Below, one piece after another: positions 18,147-26,428 of a stretch of 64,000 nt of DNA. The number at the start of each line of letters is the position of its first letter. Positions within the stretch are counted from its first letter, which is position 1. The stretch is taken from assembly GCF_000518705.1 (NCBI RefSeq), contig NZ_JAEC01000017.1:62001-126000 (forward strand), read 5' to 3'. Position numbers and translations under genes: made by a program. This stretch comes from Shewanella colwelliana ATCC 39565. Lineage in GTDB: Bacteria; Pseudomonadota; Gammaproteobacteria; Enterobacterales; Shewanellaceae. A model generated the notes under the pieces. That model did not search any database. It saw only the letters and a list, made by a program, of their open reading frames with translations, and was not told the origin of the DNA.

Positions 18147-18836
18147 ATGCGCCGCGCCGACCGTTTATTTCAAATTGTCCAGCTGTTAAAAGGGCGAAGA
18201 CTCGTCACCGCGCAGCAGATGGCTGAACGCTTAGAGGTTTCAACACGTACTATCTATCGTGATATTCAAGATCTGTCCTTATCGGGTATTCCCATCGAGG
18301 GGGAAGCCGGTGTCGGTTACTTATTGAGGCATGAAGTCAACGTGCCGCCATTGATGTTTAATGAACAGGAACTTGAGGCGATACAAGTGGGGATGCGTAT
18401 GGTTCAAGCTTGGGGGGGGCATGAGCTTTCCAGCGCGGCCAAACAGGCGATGATTAAAGTTGAAGCGGTACTTCCCGCTCGGCTTCAGGCATACCAGTCG
18501 TTGATGTTTGCCCCTGATTTTTACATCAATAACCAAGAGTTTGCTTTTTTAGATGTGTTACGTAAAGCCTCGCGGGAGCGAGAATATCTCCAGCTTAGCT
18601 ACCAAGATGCCAATCAGAGCGCCAGCCAAAGGCTGATTAGGCCATTAGCCCTCTATTTTTGGAAAGGGGTATGGACACTGCTTGCTTGGTGCGAGCTGAG
18701 AAATGACTTTCGAAACTTTCGTGTCGACAGAGTGATTGACCTTGCTCCGCAAGCTGACCATTTTACGCTAACCCCTGGCCAAGAGATGACCGATTACATC
18801 GCCTTGATGCAGGCCCAATATCAGGAGTCCTTGTGA
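18147..18836 (+). CDS. YafY-type HTH/WYL transcriptional regulator
   Basis: A 229-residue regulator. Residues 1-60 hold an HTH-11 domain (RADRLFQIVQLLKGRRLVTAQQMAERLEVSTRTIYRDIQDL). Residues 130-215 hold a WYL domain with LIRPLALYFWKGVWTLLAWCELRNDFRNFRVDRV. The start at ATG 18147 is chosen because GGGGAGAG precedes it. A run of eight G bases (18412-18419) lies in frame and encodes WGGH. It probably controls the VOC and GyrI-like genes upstream. The 3' end overlaps the DCC gene by 4 bp. Confidence 0.88.
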   Translation: MRRADRLFQIVQLLKGRRLVTAQQMAERLEVSTRTIYRDIQDLSLSGIPIEGEAGVGYLLRHEVNVPPLMFNEQELEAIQVGMRMVQAWGGHELSSAAKQAMIKVEAVLPARLQAYQSLMFAPDFYINNQEFAFLDVLRKASREREYLQLSYQDANQSASQRLIRPLALYFWKGVWTLLAWCELRNDFRNFRVDRVIDLAPQADHFTLTPGQEMTDYIALMQAQYQESL

Positions 18837-19246
18837 CTGAGAGTCAATCTTATCTGGTGGTGTTTGATGGTATCTGTAATTTATGTCATGGCGCCGTCAG
18901 CTTTATTATCGCGCATGACCCTAATGCTGTGTGTCAGTTTGTTGCCTTGCAGAGTCCCACCGCACAAACTTTGCTTGCTAAGGCATCTATCTCACAAGCT
19001 GCAATGCAAGCGGATACCGTCTATTTGATCAAAAATGGCGAAGTTTTTATCAAGAGTGAAGCGGCGATTGAAATTGCTCAGTCCTTAACCGGTTGCTGGC
19101 CTTGGCTGCGTTTTTTTCGCTGGTTGCCGTTAGGGGTAAGAGATGGTTGCTATGACCTTATTGTGCGTTATCGCTATCGTCTATTTGGTCAGCGTCCGCT
19201 CTGTTTATTGCCTGACGATGAAACCAAAAGCCGCTTCGTGAAATAA
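18833..19246 (+). CDS. DCC-family thiol-disulfide oxidoreductase-like protein (DUF393)
   Basis: A 137-residue protein starting at GTG 18833 inside the stop of the YafY gene (GTGA overlap). The N-terminal VVFDGICNLCHGAVSFIIAHDP carries the CxxC of the family, and the C-terminal RWLPLGVRDGCYDLIVRYRYRLFG is its conserved second half. The family is thioredoxin-like with unknown partners. Translational coupling puts it in the same transcript as the regulator. Confidence 0.87.
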   Translation: MTESQSYLVVFDGICNLCHGAVSFIIAHDPNAVCQFVALQSPTAQTLLAKASISQAAMQADTVYLIKNGEVFIKSEAAIEIAQSLTGCWPWLRFFRWLPLGVRDGCYDLIVRYRYRLFGQRPLCLLPDDETKSRFVK

Positions 19247-19305
19247 CGCGGCCGTGTGGTGCATACAATAGAAGGCTGACTTTTGCGCTTGTTTAAAGTT
19301 AACGG

Positions 19306-20949
19306 TTAGCTTAAGGCTAACAGTTGCGGTAAGAATAACGCGTCTTGCTGCGCTATTTCACGTTGCTCTGCGAGTACCTGTTGCAAGATGTCATGGCCCG
19401 TTAGCGGGTTTGCTAACACCACCCTAAATACCACAGAGGTTAAACCTAAGTTGTTATCTGGCGTGATACGCGTGCGTGATACAAATGATTTGCCCTGTTC
19501 CCGTTGACGCTTTTGCACAAACTTAGTTAAGCCATCGAGTAGCTGGTTTATTTGGGTCACTAACTCTAGGTCGTCATGCTTGACTGCATGAGTCAGTAGG
19601 GCTTGTACTTGAGCTGGCACATAGCGATAAGTCAGCAGGCATAGCTCTGGCGCCGATACCAACTGAAAATCACCTTGCTGCTTAATCAGTTCGGCAAAAT
19701 AGCGTGCTTTTTCTAAGCTGTTGTTAATCAGTATCTCATAGCCGTCTCGGCCAATGACCTGTAAACAAGCATGCACTAACATCGCCATCCCGGGGCGCGA
19801 ACCCTCTAGGGTTTGGCTGCCTAAATCTTTTGAACCTTTACGCAGAATATATTCGGCGTGATGTTTAATGGCGTTGGCAAATTCAGGGTCTTTAAACAGC
19901 ACCATGCCTGCGCCCATAGGTACATACATCTGTTTATGGGCATCAATGGTGATGGAGTCGGCCCGCTCGATACCTGCCAGCAGATAACGATATTTGTTTG
20001 ATAACAGGCTAGCGCCGCCCCATGCGGCATCTACATGGAAGTGACACCCTAACGTATGGGCTAAGTCGGCCAGTTCATTAAGTGGGTCGATATTACCGGT
20101 TTCTGTGGTGCCTGCCACACCAACAATAGCCATCACTTTGATATTTTTTGCCGCAAGCTGTTCAGCGGCTTGGCGCATTTTATCTACATCGACTTTGTTG
20201 TCATCGCTACAGGGAATACTGACAATATTGTCACGGCCTATGCCTAACAGATCGGCCGATTTTCCAAGGGAGTAGTGCCCTCGGGTTGACACCAAAATGG
20301 CTAAATCGTCATAGCCATAATGACGTAGACCAGCCATTAGGCCTGATGCCGCGATCCCTTTAAAGTCGCCACTAGCTTGTAGTACACGGTTACGGGCAAT
20401 CCATAATGCGGTGATATTGGCCACGGTGCCGCCGGAGCAAAATGCCCCAAGAGAGTGGCTAGCACTGTGCATCCAATTGTTATAAAAACTATCGCTTTGG
20501 CCATATACCAAATGGTGCATCATGCCCAGCACTTGACGTTCTAGTGGCGTGAAGGCTTTGGATGTTTCTATCTTAACGAGGTTTTGATTCAGCCCGACCA
20601 TCATCTTAGACAGTGGCAAGACAAAGTAGGGCAGCGCAGAGGTCATGTGACCGATAAAGCTCGGTGCAGAGGTGTGCACGCTGTGGGCTACTAGGGTTTG
20701 CATCATCTGCTCGGCATAGTCGGAGACAAAGCTCGGTGAGGCTGGAACCTGGTGCGCTTGGAAATCTTTTTCTATCTCGGTTAACGGCTTTTCGACAGCA
20801 ACAATGTTCTCTTTAAGAAAGCCCATTAGGTTTTCAGAGAGCTCTTTTTCAATTTGCCCCAAGGTGGAATGGGGCGCTTCTGGCAGGGTGAATATACGCA
20901 TTAACGCTTCTTCGGATGCCGTTGCTTGTCGTTGTGGTTTTGATGTCAT
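19306..20949 (-). CDS. panP: PLP-dependent aspartate 1-decarboxylase (PanP type)
   Basis: A 547-residue group II pyridoxal-phosphate decarboxylase, the length of the Vibrio/Shewanella PanP family. PanP makes beta-alanine from aspartate for pantothenate and CoA synthesis in organisms lacking panD. The cofactor lysine is Lys339 in TIDAHKQMYVPMGAGMVLF, with HVDAAWGGASLLS upstream (Asp binding the pyridine nitrogen) and HSASHSLGAFCSGGTVANITAL at the substrate and phosphate site. The C-terminal extension with SFVSRTRITPDNN is typical. Older annotations call this protein a putative glutamate decarboxylase. Confidence 0.88.
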   Translation of the reverse strand: MTSKPQRQATASEEALMRIFTLPEAPHSTLGQIEKELSENLMGFLKENIVAVEKPLTEIEKDFQAHQVPASPSFVSDYAEQMMQTLVAHSVHTSAPSFIGHMTSALPYFVLPLSKMMVGLNQNLVKIETSKAFTPLERQVLGMMHHLVYGQSDSFYNNWMHSASHSLGAFCSGGTVANITALWIARNRVLQASGDFKGIAASGLMAGLRHYGYDDLAILVSTRGHYSLGKSADLLGIGRDNIVSIPCSDDNKVDVDKMRQAAEQLAAKNIKVMAIVGVAGTTETGNIDPLNELADLAHTLGCHFHVDAAWGGASLLSNKYRYLLAGIERADSITIDAHKQMYVPMGAGMVLFKDPEFANAIKHHAEYILRKGSKDLGSQTLEGSRPGMAMLVHACLQVIGRDGYEILINNSLEKARYFAELIKQQGDFQLVSAPELCLLTYRYVPAQVQALLTHAVKHDDLELVTQINQLLDGLTKFVQKRQREQGKSFVSRTRITPDNNLGLTSVVFRVVLANPLTGHDILQQVLAEQREIAQQDALFLPQLLALS

Positions 20950-21080
20950 CGAACTGTGTCGCTTAACTGAGACTCAGCCTAAAATGCAGGCATCTAGTCG
21001 GTCAAAAAAAGGAGCTAACTGTACTGTAAGCTGTATACGGCATCAAGGAGAAAAATGAAATGCTTGGTCGACTCAGTGTA

Positions 21081-21115
21081 AAGAAGCGAGTCAGGCTATT
21101 GACCTGAACTCGCGC
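21081..21115 (-). terminator. Terminator after the glycerate operon
   Basis: Read on the minus strand, GCGAGTTCAGG and CCTGACTCGC pair with one bulged base around a 7-base loop, followed by TTCTTT. It lies just beyond the glycerate kinase gene. Confidence 0.6.
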
Positions 21116-21159
21116 CTTACTCTTATCTAGGCCGATTGGTGTTATACAATGCAGCAATG

Positions 21160-22269
21160 TTAATAGAGGTTGTGTAGAGGTTGTGCTTGGCATTGCTCAA
21201 TACACTCTCTAGAGCCATGGCTCGGGGGGGTAATGGAAAAAATGGCATCAATACCATGCTCAAGTAAGATGTTGGCATCATCGCTGACACACCCGGCAAT
21301 AGCGATTACAGGAATACCGAGTTTATTGGCTTCACGCGTCACGCCCATTGGGGTCTTGCCATGTAATGTCTGACTATCTAAGCGCCCCTCTCCTGTGATC
21401 GCAAGGGTCGCGCCTTTAAGAGTGTTAGCCAAGCCCACCGCCTTCATGACAATATCGATGCCGGGCTTTAGGTCAGCATTAAGAAAGGCTAACACCGCAA
21501 AACCCATGCCGCCAGCCGCGCCAGCGCCAGGAGAGTGTCGATGGTCGGTTAAGGTCTGTGTTGCCGTGATATCGGCTAACTGAGACAGGGCTTTGTCGAG
21601 CTGTTCAATCATCTCTGTTGTCGCGCCTTTTTGAGGGCCAAAGACCGCAGAGGCCCCGTTGCTGCCGCAAAGTGGGTTGTTGACATCACAGGCAACCTCA
21701 AGTTGACAGCGTGACAGCCCAGGATGCAACTGGCTAATATCGATAGTACACAGTTGTGCAAGGGCTGCTCCACCAGGGGAGATAGGTTGACCATGGGCAT
21801 CAAGAAAATGTGCGCCAAGTGCTTGTAACATCCCCACACCACCATCGTTGGTAGCACTCCCGCCTAAGCCAAGAATGATATGTTTAATCCCCGAATTGAG
21901 GGCATGGCAAATTAGCTCGCCTGTACCATAGCTGGTGGTATATTGCGGATCGCGGCGACTGTGGGGTACATGTTGAAGCCCCGATGCCGCGGCCATTTCA
22001 ATTACGGCCGTGTGGGTATTCTCGCCCCCCAAAATACCGTAGTGGGCACTGACTGGCTCACCAAGGGGGCCGATGACTGTTAGCTCAATTATTTTACCGC
22101 CTGTTGCATCAACCAGAGATTGCACCGTTCCTTCGCCGCCATCAGCAACGGGCACTTTTACATAGTCAGCATTGGGGAGCACTTCACGAAATCCGCGTTC
22201 AATTTCGTTCGCAACTTCCATAGCGCTCAGGCTTTCTTTGTATGAATCGGGCGCAATGACTATTTTCAT
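21160..22269 (-). CDS. glxK: Glycerate kinase (GlxK/GarK family), C-terminus frameshifted
   Basis: Phosphorylates D-glycerate. The protein begins MKIVIAPDSYKESLSAMEVANEIERG and contains VPVADGGEGTVQSLVDATGG, GLGGSATNDGGVGMLQALGAHF and TGEGRLDSQTLHGKTPMGV, all family hallmarks. After ITP, the present frame gives an unusual end (PSHGSRECIEQCQAQPLHNLY). If the C7 run (plus-strand G7 at 21224-21230) had six bases, the frame would continue as ITPRAMALESVLSNAKHNLY and then TTSINIAALYNTNRPR, a normal C-terminus ending at 21123. So one extra base changes the last 20-odd residues. The permease gene is 85 bp upstream in the same operon. Activity of the altered protein is uncertain. Confidence 0.9.
   Translation of the reverse strand: MKIVIAPDSYKESLSAMEVANEIERGFREVLPNADYVKVPVADGGEGTVQSLVDATGGKIIELTVIGPLGEPVSAHYGILGGENTHTAVIEMAAASGLQHVPHSRRDPQYTTSYGTGELICHALNSGIKHIILGLGGSATNDGGVGMLQALGAHFLDAHGQPISPGGAALAQLCTIDISQLHPGLSRCQLEVACDVNNPLCGSNGASAVFGPQKGATTEMIEQLDKALSQLADITATQTLTDHRHSPGAGAAGGMGFAVLAFLNADLKPGIDIVMKAVGLANTLKGATLAITGEGRLDSQTLHGKTPMGVTREANKLGIPVIAIAGCVSDDANILLEHGIDAIFSITPPSHGSRECIEQCQAQPLHNLY
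21224..21230. other. Homopolymer frameshift site in glycerate kinase
   Basis: Seven G bases on the plus strand (seven C in the gene). Removing one restores the family-typical C-terminus and moves the stop to 21123-21125. It could be a sequencing error, a fixed mutation or a slippage site. Confidence 0.75.
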
Positions 22270-22314
22270 TGATATTTCCTATAAGTCAGGGGGGAATAAC
22301 CAGAGTTAATGGCT

Positions 22315-22340
22315 GTCATGATACTGGTAGGCATCATGAC
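22315..22340. other. Hairpin between permease and glycerate kinase genes
   Basis: GTCATGAT / ATCATGAC form an 8-bp stem. An overlapping alternative pairs CTGTCATG (22313-22320) with CATGACAG (22344-22351). It may affect processing or relative expression within the operon. Confidence 0.35.
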
Positions 22341-22354
22341 GGCCATGACAGGCT

Positions 22355-23713
22355 TTAGAGTAGAACGAGGCTGAGTAAATAGACAAGTATCATGGCGGTC
22401 ACCCCTTGTACTAAGGTTGCCATGGTTTGTGCTTTATAGGCTCGTTTAACACTCATGCGGCTAAATTGGGTGACGACCCAGAAAAAACTATCGTTGGCGT
22501 GGGAAACGGTCATGGCGCCTGCACCAATGGCCATCACTGTCAGCACGCGGCCCATGTCGCTGGCAAGACCAATATCACCCAACATGGGCGCAACAAGTGC
22601 TGAGGTTGCGACGAGCGCCACAGTCGATGAACCTTGCGCCGATTTAAGCGCCGCTGCAACGATAAAGGGCATAAAGATGCCAATGCCCAATGCTGACAGC
22701 GAACTACCCAAAAAGGTTCCGATCTCAGTGGCTTTTAACACTGCGCCAAATGCACCACCTGCACCCGTGATAAGCAAAATCGGGGCAGCGACCACGAGCC
22801 CTTGGCTGATGCGCTCGCTAAACTCCTTAATCTTGTTACTGCCTTTTAATAGCAGTAGCGATAATAGTAGACCTATCATCAGTGCGTTCACGGGTTGGCC
22901 AAGGAATACCAATAGGTCAAATAGCCCATCAGTCCCAAGGGGCTTAGAGGGGAAGTTGGCAATCGATCCTAGGCAGATCAGTAAAATCGGGACAAAGATA
23001 GGAGCAAAGGCTTTGGCCGGAGAAGGCAAGGTGCCGTACGCGGCTTTGAGCGATTCAAAATCTTCAACGTGCTGTTTTAACTCTTCAGCGCCCTCGCCAT
23101 CGGGTTCGACATTAGCAAAGCGGTTAGCCCATAGCATTCCCGCTAGAGCGGCAACGGCAGCCACAAAGACACCAACACCGATGACTAGACCGAGGTTTGA
23201 TTCAAGGCCTAAGTTACCTGCCGCCGCAATAGGACCGGGTGTTGGCGGTACAAAAGTATGCGTGGCATAAAGGCCCGTTGCGAGTGCGACACTCATCGAC
23301 ACGCTTGAGACTTTCATGCGATTGGCCATGGATTGCTTTAATGAGTTGAGGATGACAAACCCCGAATCACAGAACACAGGAATAGAGACCAAGTAACCTA
23401 TGATTGACATGGTCAGTGTTGGAAAGCGTTGTCCCAACACTTTAATGACCACATCAGCCATGGTTATTGCCGCGCCACTCTTCTCTAAAATTGTACCGAT
23501 AATGGTACCGAGCACAATAACCAGACCGATATAGCCTAATATACCGCCAAACCCTGTAGTGATGGTTTTGGCAATATCGCTACTCGGCAGCCCATAGGCA
23601 AATGCCGCAATAAATGAGGCTAAAATCAGGGTTAAAAATGGATGAAGTTTAAACTTGGAGGTAGCAATGACGATAAACGCAATCACCGCTAGCAGGATCA
23701 GTACTAGGTTCAT
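22355..23713 (-). CDS. GntP-family permease (probable glycerate or gluconate:H+ symporter)
   Basis: A 452-residue inner-membrane permease with about 12-14 hydrophobic segments. GntP-family signatures include TITTGFGGILGYIGLVIVLGTIIGTILEKSGAA, SIPVFCDSGFVIL, THTFVPPTPGPIAAAGNLG, SAQGSSTVALVATSALV and SHANDSFFWVVTQFS. Because glycerate kinase follows in the same operon and a CdaR-type regulator lies nearby, D-glycerate is the likely substrate, as proposed for the equivalent Shewanella permease GrtP. Gluconate cannot be excluded. Two palindromes upstream are candidate operators. Confidence 0.88.
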   Translation of the reverse strand: MNLVLILLAVIAFIVIATSKFKLHPFLTLILASFIAAFAYGLPSSDIAKTITTGFGGILGYIGLVIVLGTIIGTILEKSGAAITMADVVIKVLGQRFPTLTMSIIGYLVSIPVFCDSGFVILNSLKQSMANRMKVSSVSMSVALATGLYATHTFVPPTPGPIAAAGNLGLESNLGLVIGVGVFVAAVAALAGMLWANRFANVEPDGEGAEELKQHVEDFESLKAAYGTLPSPAKAFAPIFVPILLICLGSIANFPSKPLGTDGLFDLLVFLGQPVNALMIGLLLSLLLLKGSNKIKEFSERISQGLVVAAPILLITGAGGAFGAVLKATEIGTFLGSSLSALGIGIFMPFIVAAALKSAQGSSTVALVATSALVAPMLGDIGLASDMGRVLTVMAIGAGAMTVSHANDSFFWVVTQFSRMSVKRAYKAQTMATLVQGVTAMILVYLLSLVLL

Positions 23714-23775
23714 AGGGGTCCCTATCTTGGGTTAGTATTGTTTATTAATTTGAACTATGACCCGCTTAGTCTGCG

Positions 23776-23787
23776 TCACATATGTGA
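23776..23787. promoter_or_regulatory. Palindrome TCACATATGTGA upstream of the permease
   Basis: A perfect 12-bp palindrome 63 bp upstream of the permease start, in the 247-bp intergenic region. It could be a regulator site or overlap the promoter; the half-site resembles CRP's but the spacing does not. Confidence 0.35.
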
Positions 23788-23882
23788 GGGCTAAGGTATT
23801 TCAGGCTTTGGCTATTATCCGCAGATTAAGACAATCTGGCTTTATTCTTACCCACTAAAATAAGCCATTAATTACATTGATT

Positions 23883-23900
23883 TTTGTGCGAGCGCACAAA
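23883..23900. promoter_or_regulatory. Candidate CdaR/SdaR operator
   Basis: TTTGTGCG-AG-CGCACAAA is a perfect 8+2+8 palindrome about 170 bp upstream of the permease-glycerate kinase operon and beyond the upstream gene's terminator. The CdaR-family regulator at 29564-30715 is the natural candidate to bind it; this link is inference. Confidence 0.45.
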
Positions 23901-23913
23901 GCTGGGCGGGCGA

Positions 23914-23941
23914 CAAACCCAAATGGCCCCATTTGGGTTTG
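23914..23941 (-). terminator. Terminator after the PuuD-like gene
   Basis: Perfect 13-bp stem CAAACCCAAATGG / CCATTTGGGTTTG with a 2-base loop, 20 bp after the stop at 23961. The T tract is weak, but the stem is very stable. Confidence 0.65.
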
Positions 23942-23960
23942 CTGTACAGCGGTTAATGAG

Positions 23961-24731
23961 TTACTTGCTTAGCGCATGAGCTTGGCAAGCCTCGCCGAAG
24001 GTTTGAAATAACTTGATTGAATCGGGGTTGTCACGGGTCTGCCACTCAGGATGCCACTGAACACCTAAAATAAATTGCTCGAAGGCAGGGCCATGAATCG
24101 CTTCAATTAGGCCGTCGTCAGCATGAGCGAGTGGCTCAAGGCCCTCACCTAAGGTATCTATGCCTTGGCCGTGAAGTGAGTTAATCGTGGTGCAGTCGCC
24201 TAATAGGGCATGCAGCCAAGTGCCTGGGACAATGTTTACCGTGTGCCGTGGACCATACTGTTCATCGACCGATGTATTAGGGTCTTCACGATGGTCATCA
24301 AGATGATCTTCGGCATACACTTTTTGGTGCAGATCACCACCAAGGGCGACATTGATCTCTTGCATGCCTCGGCACACGCCCAATAACGGCAGTTTGCGTT
24401 TTAATGCGGCATGAATAATGGCAATGTCAAAATTGTCTCGGTCTACATCTTGAGTCTTTTCAGGGGTGAGGTTTTCTTGGCCATAAAGCGCGGGGTCAAT
24501 GTTTGAACCTGCCCCAGAAAGGTAAACGCCATCGGCCATATCAAGGTACTGTTCAATGTCATCAATACCAAAACAGCTTGGCACCAGCAATGGGATACAG
24601 TTGGCAAATTCGACAATGGGTTGCATATATTTGTGGGTCATGACTTGGTAGGGGTGGCCATTTCTGTCTTGTCGTCCCATGGTCATTAATATCGTGGGTT
24701 TCTTAGCGTTTTTTGTTTGTGTTGTGGGCAT
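23961..24731 (-). CDS. Class I glutamine amidotransferase, PuuD family
   Basis: A 256-residue cytosolic hydrolase resembling gamma-glutamyl-GABA hydrolase (peptidase C26). The nucleophile is Cys120 in LLGVCRGMQEINVALGGDLHQ. The His/Glu partners are in ILGVQWHPEW. The substrate-site regions YLSGAGSNIDPALYG and NSLHGQGIDTLGEGLEPLAHADDGLIEAI match the family. In the puu pathway it frees GABA from putrescine degradation, but no other puu genes are here, so the substrate is uncertain. It is on the same strand as the permease but separated from it by a strong hairpin. Confidence 0.85.
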   Translation of the reverse strand: MPTTQTKNAKKPTILMTMGRQDRNGHPYQVMTHKYMQPIVEFANCIPLLVPSCFGIDDIEQYLDMADGVYLSGAGSNIDPALYGQENLTPEKTQDVDRDNFDIAIIHAALKRKLPLLGVCRGMQEINVALGGDLHQKVYAEDHLDDHREDPNTSVDEQYGPRHTVNIVPGTWLHALLGDCTTINSLHGQGIDTLGEGLEPLAHADDGLIEAIHGPAFEQFILGVQWHPEWQTRDNPDSIKLFQTFGEACQAHALSK

Positions 24732-24965
24732 AGATCACCTGATGCAAATATCATTAATGAGCTTTCGTCTTAGCCGTTTCATCATGCTAAATTCGAAAGG
24801 CGAACACGTGATAAGTTCACATTGTTCGAGCTTCAGTCTGCCCCAATATTGTTCGTTATGTCAAACAAATTTAAAGTGATGTTTTTAATATTTTACGCTA
24901 GTAATCATTTTGCCCTAGTAGTCATTTGATGGAAGGGGAAAGGTTACTAACCGTGACAGGCTTTT

Positions 24966-25044
24966 GGCTAGCGTCGAATGATGAATGGGTAAGGGGGGAG
25001 GTACTTCACCCTATAGCAAAGTACGCTAACCAGTATCGTTAGCC
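24966..25044 (-). repeat. attC-like inverted-repeat element (candidate)
   Basis: The ends GGCTAGC (24966) and GTTAGCC (25038-25044) are complementary at 6 of 7 positions, with an internal GTACTT/AAGTAC stem. The 79-bp length is in the attC range. It overlaps the stop codon of the small gene at 25039, as attC sites often do. GTTAGCC also pairs perfectly with GGCTAAC at 26346-26352 at the other end of the three-gene block. This is weak evidence: R-box matches are degenerate. The rest of the 24732-25038 gap holds nothing recognisable. Confidence 0.3.
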
Positions 25045-25233
25045 TTTTTTATTAGCCCAGTAGCCACAGTATAGCCAACCAACTGGCGGCATAGTAAAAT
25101 TAAGCAGTAGCGCGTAAAGACCAACTAATGCCAAATTGTCGGCCTTTCCCTTAGCAAATTTTAGTGTGCTAACGATCATGATGATGGCTAATACAAACAC
25201 GATTTGGCCTATCAGTGTCGCGTTTATCGACAT
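25039..25233 (-). CDS. Small membrane protein, unknown
   Basis: A 64-residue protein with two predicted membrane segments: IGQIVFVLAIIMIVSTLKFA (residues 8-27) and LVGLYALLLNFTMPPVGWLYCGYW. The short charged linker KGKADN lies between. AAGGATTTTAC upstream of ATG gives a ribosome binding site. I do not recognise a family. It is the last of four minus-strand small genes in an island with no counterpart expected at this position in S. oneidensis. Confidence 0.55.
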   Translation of the reverse strand: MSINATLIGQIVFVLAIIMIVSTLKFAKGKADNLALVGLYALLLNFTMPPVGWLYCGYWANKKG

Positions 25234-25322
25234 GTAAAATCCTTTCTTGAATGACTAGAGTGGGCGATTGCCGCTCACTCTATCTGCAGTTATGTGCTCG
25301 TTACTGTAATGGCTATTTTGGA

Positions 25323-25772
25323 TCAGTGGACGAACTTGCGAGGCATAACCCTATTGGGCATTCGCTCAAACGCCAACAGCCAAAGGATAGGCATGAATAA
25401 GATTTCTAAAAATATCCCCACCGAGCCAGCATCACCGCGTAACAAGGTGTCATTAAAAAACCTAACAATGCCTACGGGATCCCAAGGCACATAATGGATG
25501 TTGCCGTGTAAACTCATTGAGAGAACAATAACAAGGCCAATGCATAACCACTTGTTATCTGATTCATAACTGTGGACAAGATAGGCTGGGAGTAGGGCCG
25601 CTAGACCAATACCGATAAAATTTTGGGCGATATGGTAAAAATGGAAGTTATCTTGCCATTGAAACCACCAAAATATTTTACCGGCAGCAGCGACTCCAAT
25701 AGCGGCAATAGATAGTGCGTAGTAACAAATCGCCAGGCTGATATTCAATAAGAGCAATCTAACAACAGTCAT
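25323..25772 (-). CDS. Membrane protein, unknown
   Basis: A 149-residue protein with four predicted membrane helices: residues 4-34, 48-68, 76-92 and 120-136. The loops hold aromatic-rich stretches (KIFWWFQWQDNFHFYHIAQNF; GNIHYVPWDPVGIVRFFND). His and Trp clusters could bind metal or a cofactor, but no known motif is clear. AAGGAAGAAAAG precedes the ATG. It lies between two other small membrane-protein genes on the same strand, separated from the upstream one by a very stable hairpin. Confidence 0.6.
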   Translation of the reverse strand: MTVVRLLLLNISLAICYYALSIAAIGVAAAGKIFWWFQWQDNFHFYHIAQNFIGIGLAALLPAYLVHSYESDNKWLCIGLVIVLSMSLHGNIHYVPWDPVGIVRFFNDTLLRGDAGSVGIFLEILFMPILWLLAFERMPNRVMPRKFVH

Positions 25773-25800
25773 CTTTTCTTCCTTGAACGGTTAATGATCT

Positions 25801-25837
25801 GCGCATGTTAGCGCAAAGCTTGTGCGCTAACATGCGC
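25801..25837 (-). terminator. Very stable hairpin between two small membrane-protein genes
   Basis: Perfect 15-bp stem GCGCATGTTAGCGCA / TGCGCTAACATGCGC with a 7-base loop. It may be a terminator for the gene ending at 25891, though a T tract is missing. The stem ends contain GTTAGC and GCTAAC. Confidence 0.5.
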
Positions 25838-25890
25838 GGTAATTATTCGCTAGTCAACTGTATAGCTTTTTTTTAATGGGGTTGTACAGG

Positions 25891-26328
25891 TTATACATTG
25901 AGGCGTGGCCACATTTGCAAGGTACCGACGGCGTACAATAATCCTATGGTTAAGCATATCCCTGAACTCACTAGCCAGAACGTCAGGCTATTGCCTGGAA
26001 ACATTGGCATTAGCCATATAAAACCGACACCACGGATTAAATAGATAGATGAAATAACAATTAAAGCTAAACGAATAAGAGGCAGCTGACGAATCACCTT
26101 TGCGGCAGATAAACCGTATAAAGTCCAGATTGAAAGTACAACGACAATCACTGACGTAACGGCTGAAGGATACCAATGACCTTGCTCTGCTAGTGTTGCC
26201 ATCTGTTCACCTGCACCGAAAAAACGATACCAATCACCACCAAAGATGATACAACCTAAATGAGCCATTGCAGCTAAACCACTGCAATAAGCAGCCAAAA
26301 CTAAGGCTTTATTCTCTGCGTTGAACAT
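25891..26328 (-). CDS. Membrane protein, unknown
   Basis: A 145-residue protein with four predicted membrane helices: ALVLAAYCSGLAAMAHLGCIIFG, AVTSVIVVVLSIWTLYGLSA, LIRLALIVISSIYLIRGVGFIW and LTFWLVSSGICLTIGLLYAVG. The even spacing is like small four-helix inner-membrane proteins of unknown role. AAGGAGGAAT directly precedes ATG 26328, and the 5' leader after the attC-like end is only about 17 bases, as in integron gene cassettes. The family was not recognised. Confidence 0.6.
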   Translation of the reverse strand: MFNAENKALVLAAYCSGLAAMAHLGCIIFGGDWYRFFGAGEQMATLAEQGHWYPSAVTSVIVVVLSIWTLYGLSAAKVIRQLPLIRLALIVISSIYLIRGVGFIWLMPMFPGNSLTFWLVSSGICLTIGLLYAVGTLQMWPRLNV

Positions 26329-26345
26329 TATTCCTCCTTAAAAAT

Positions 26346-26428
26346 GGCTAACGCTTTGGCTAGGGACGACTGCTATTTACGTGCCCCTGCCCAACTTGTT
26401 GGGCGAACTCAACAAACTTGTTATGAGT
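26346..26428 (-). repeat. attC-like inverted-repeat element (candidate)
   Basis: On the minus strand this 83-bp segment starts ACTCATAAC over the stop codon of the lipoprotein gene and ends GCGTTAGCC, 17 bases before the next start codon. Inside are GCCCAAC-AA-GTTGGGC and a GGGCACG/CGTCCC stem with one bulged base. The left box ACTCATAAC is complementary at 8 of 9 positions to GCTATGAGT at the front of the same gene (26794-26802), as expected for a cassette. No integrase gene is in the window. Confidence 0.35.

Noticed and set aside
22455..23270. Long open frame (271 codons) on the plus strand over the GntP permease
   Set aside because: It lies antisense to a clear permease, has no start site signal, and its product is low-complexity Ala/Pro/Ser as expected from antisense of a hydrophobic protein.
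25801..25837. The 15-bp perfect hairpin considered as an attC site
   Set aside because: attC sites are longer and imperfect with bulged bases; this is a short perfect stem, better explained as a terminator or stabiliser.
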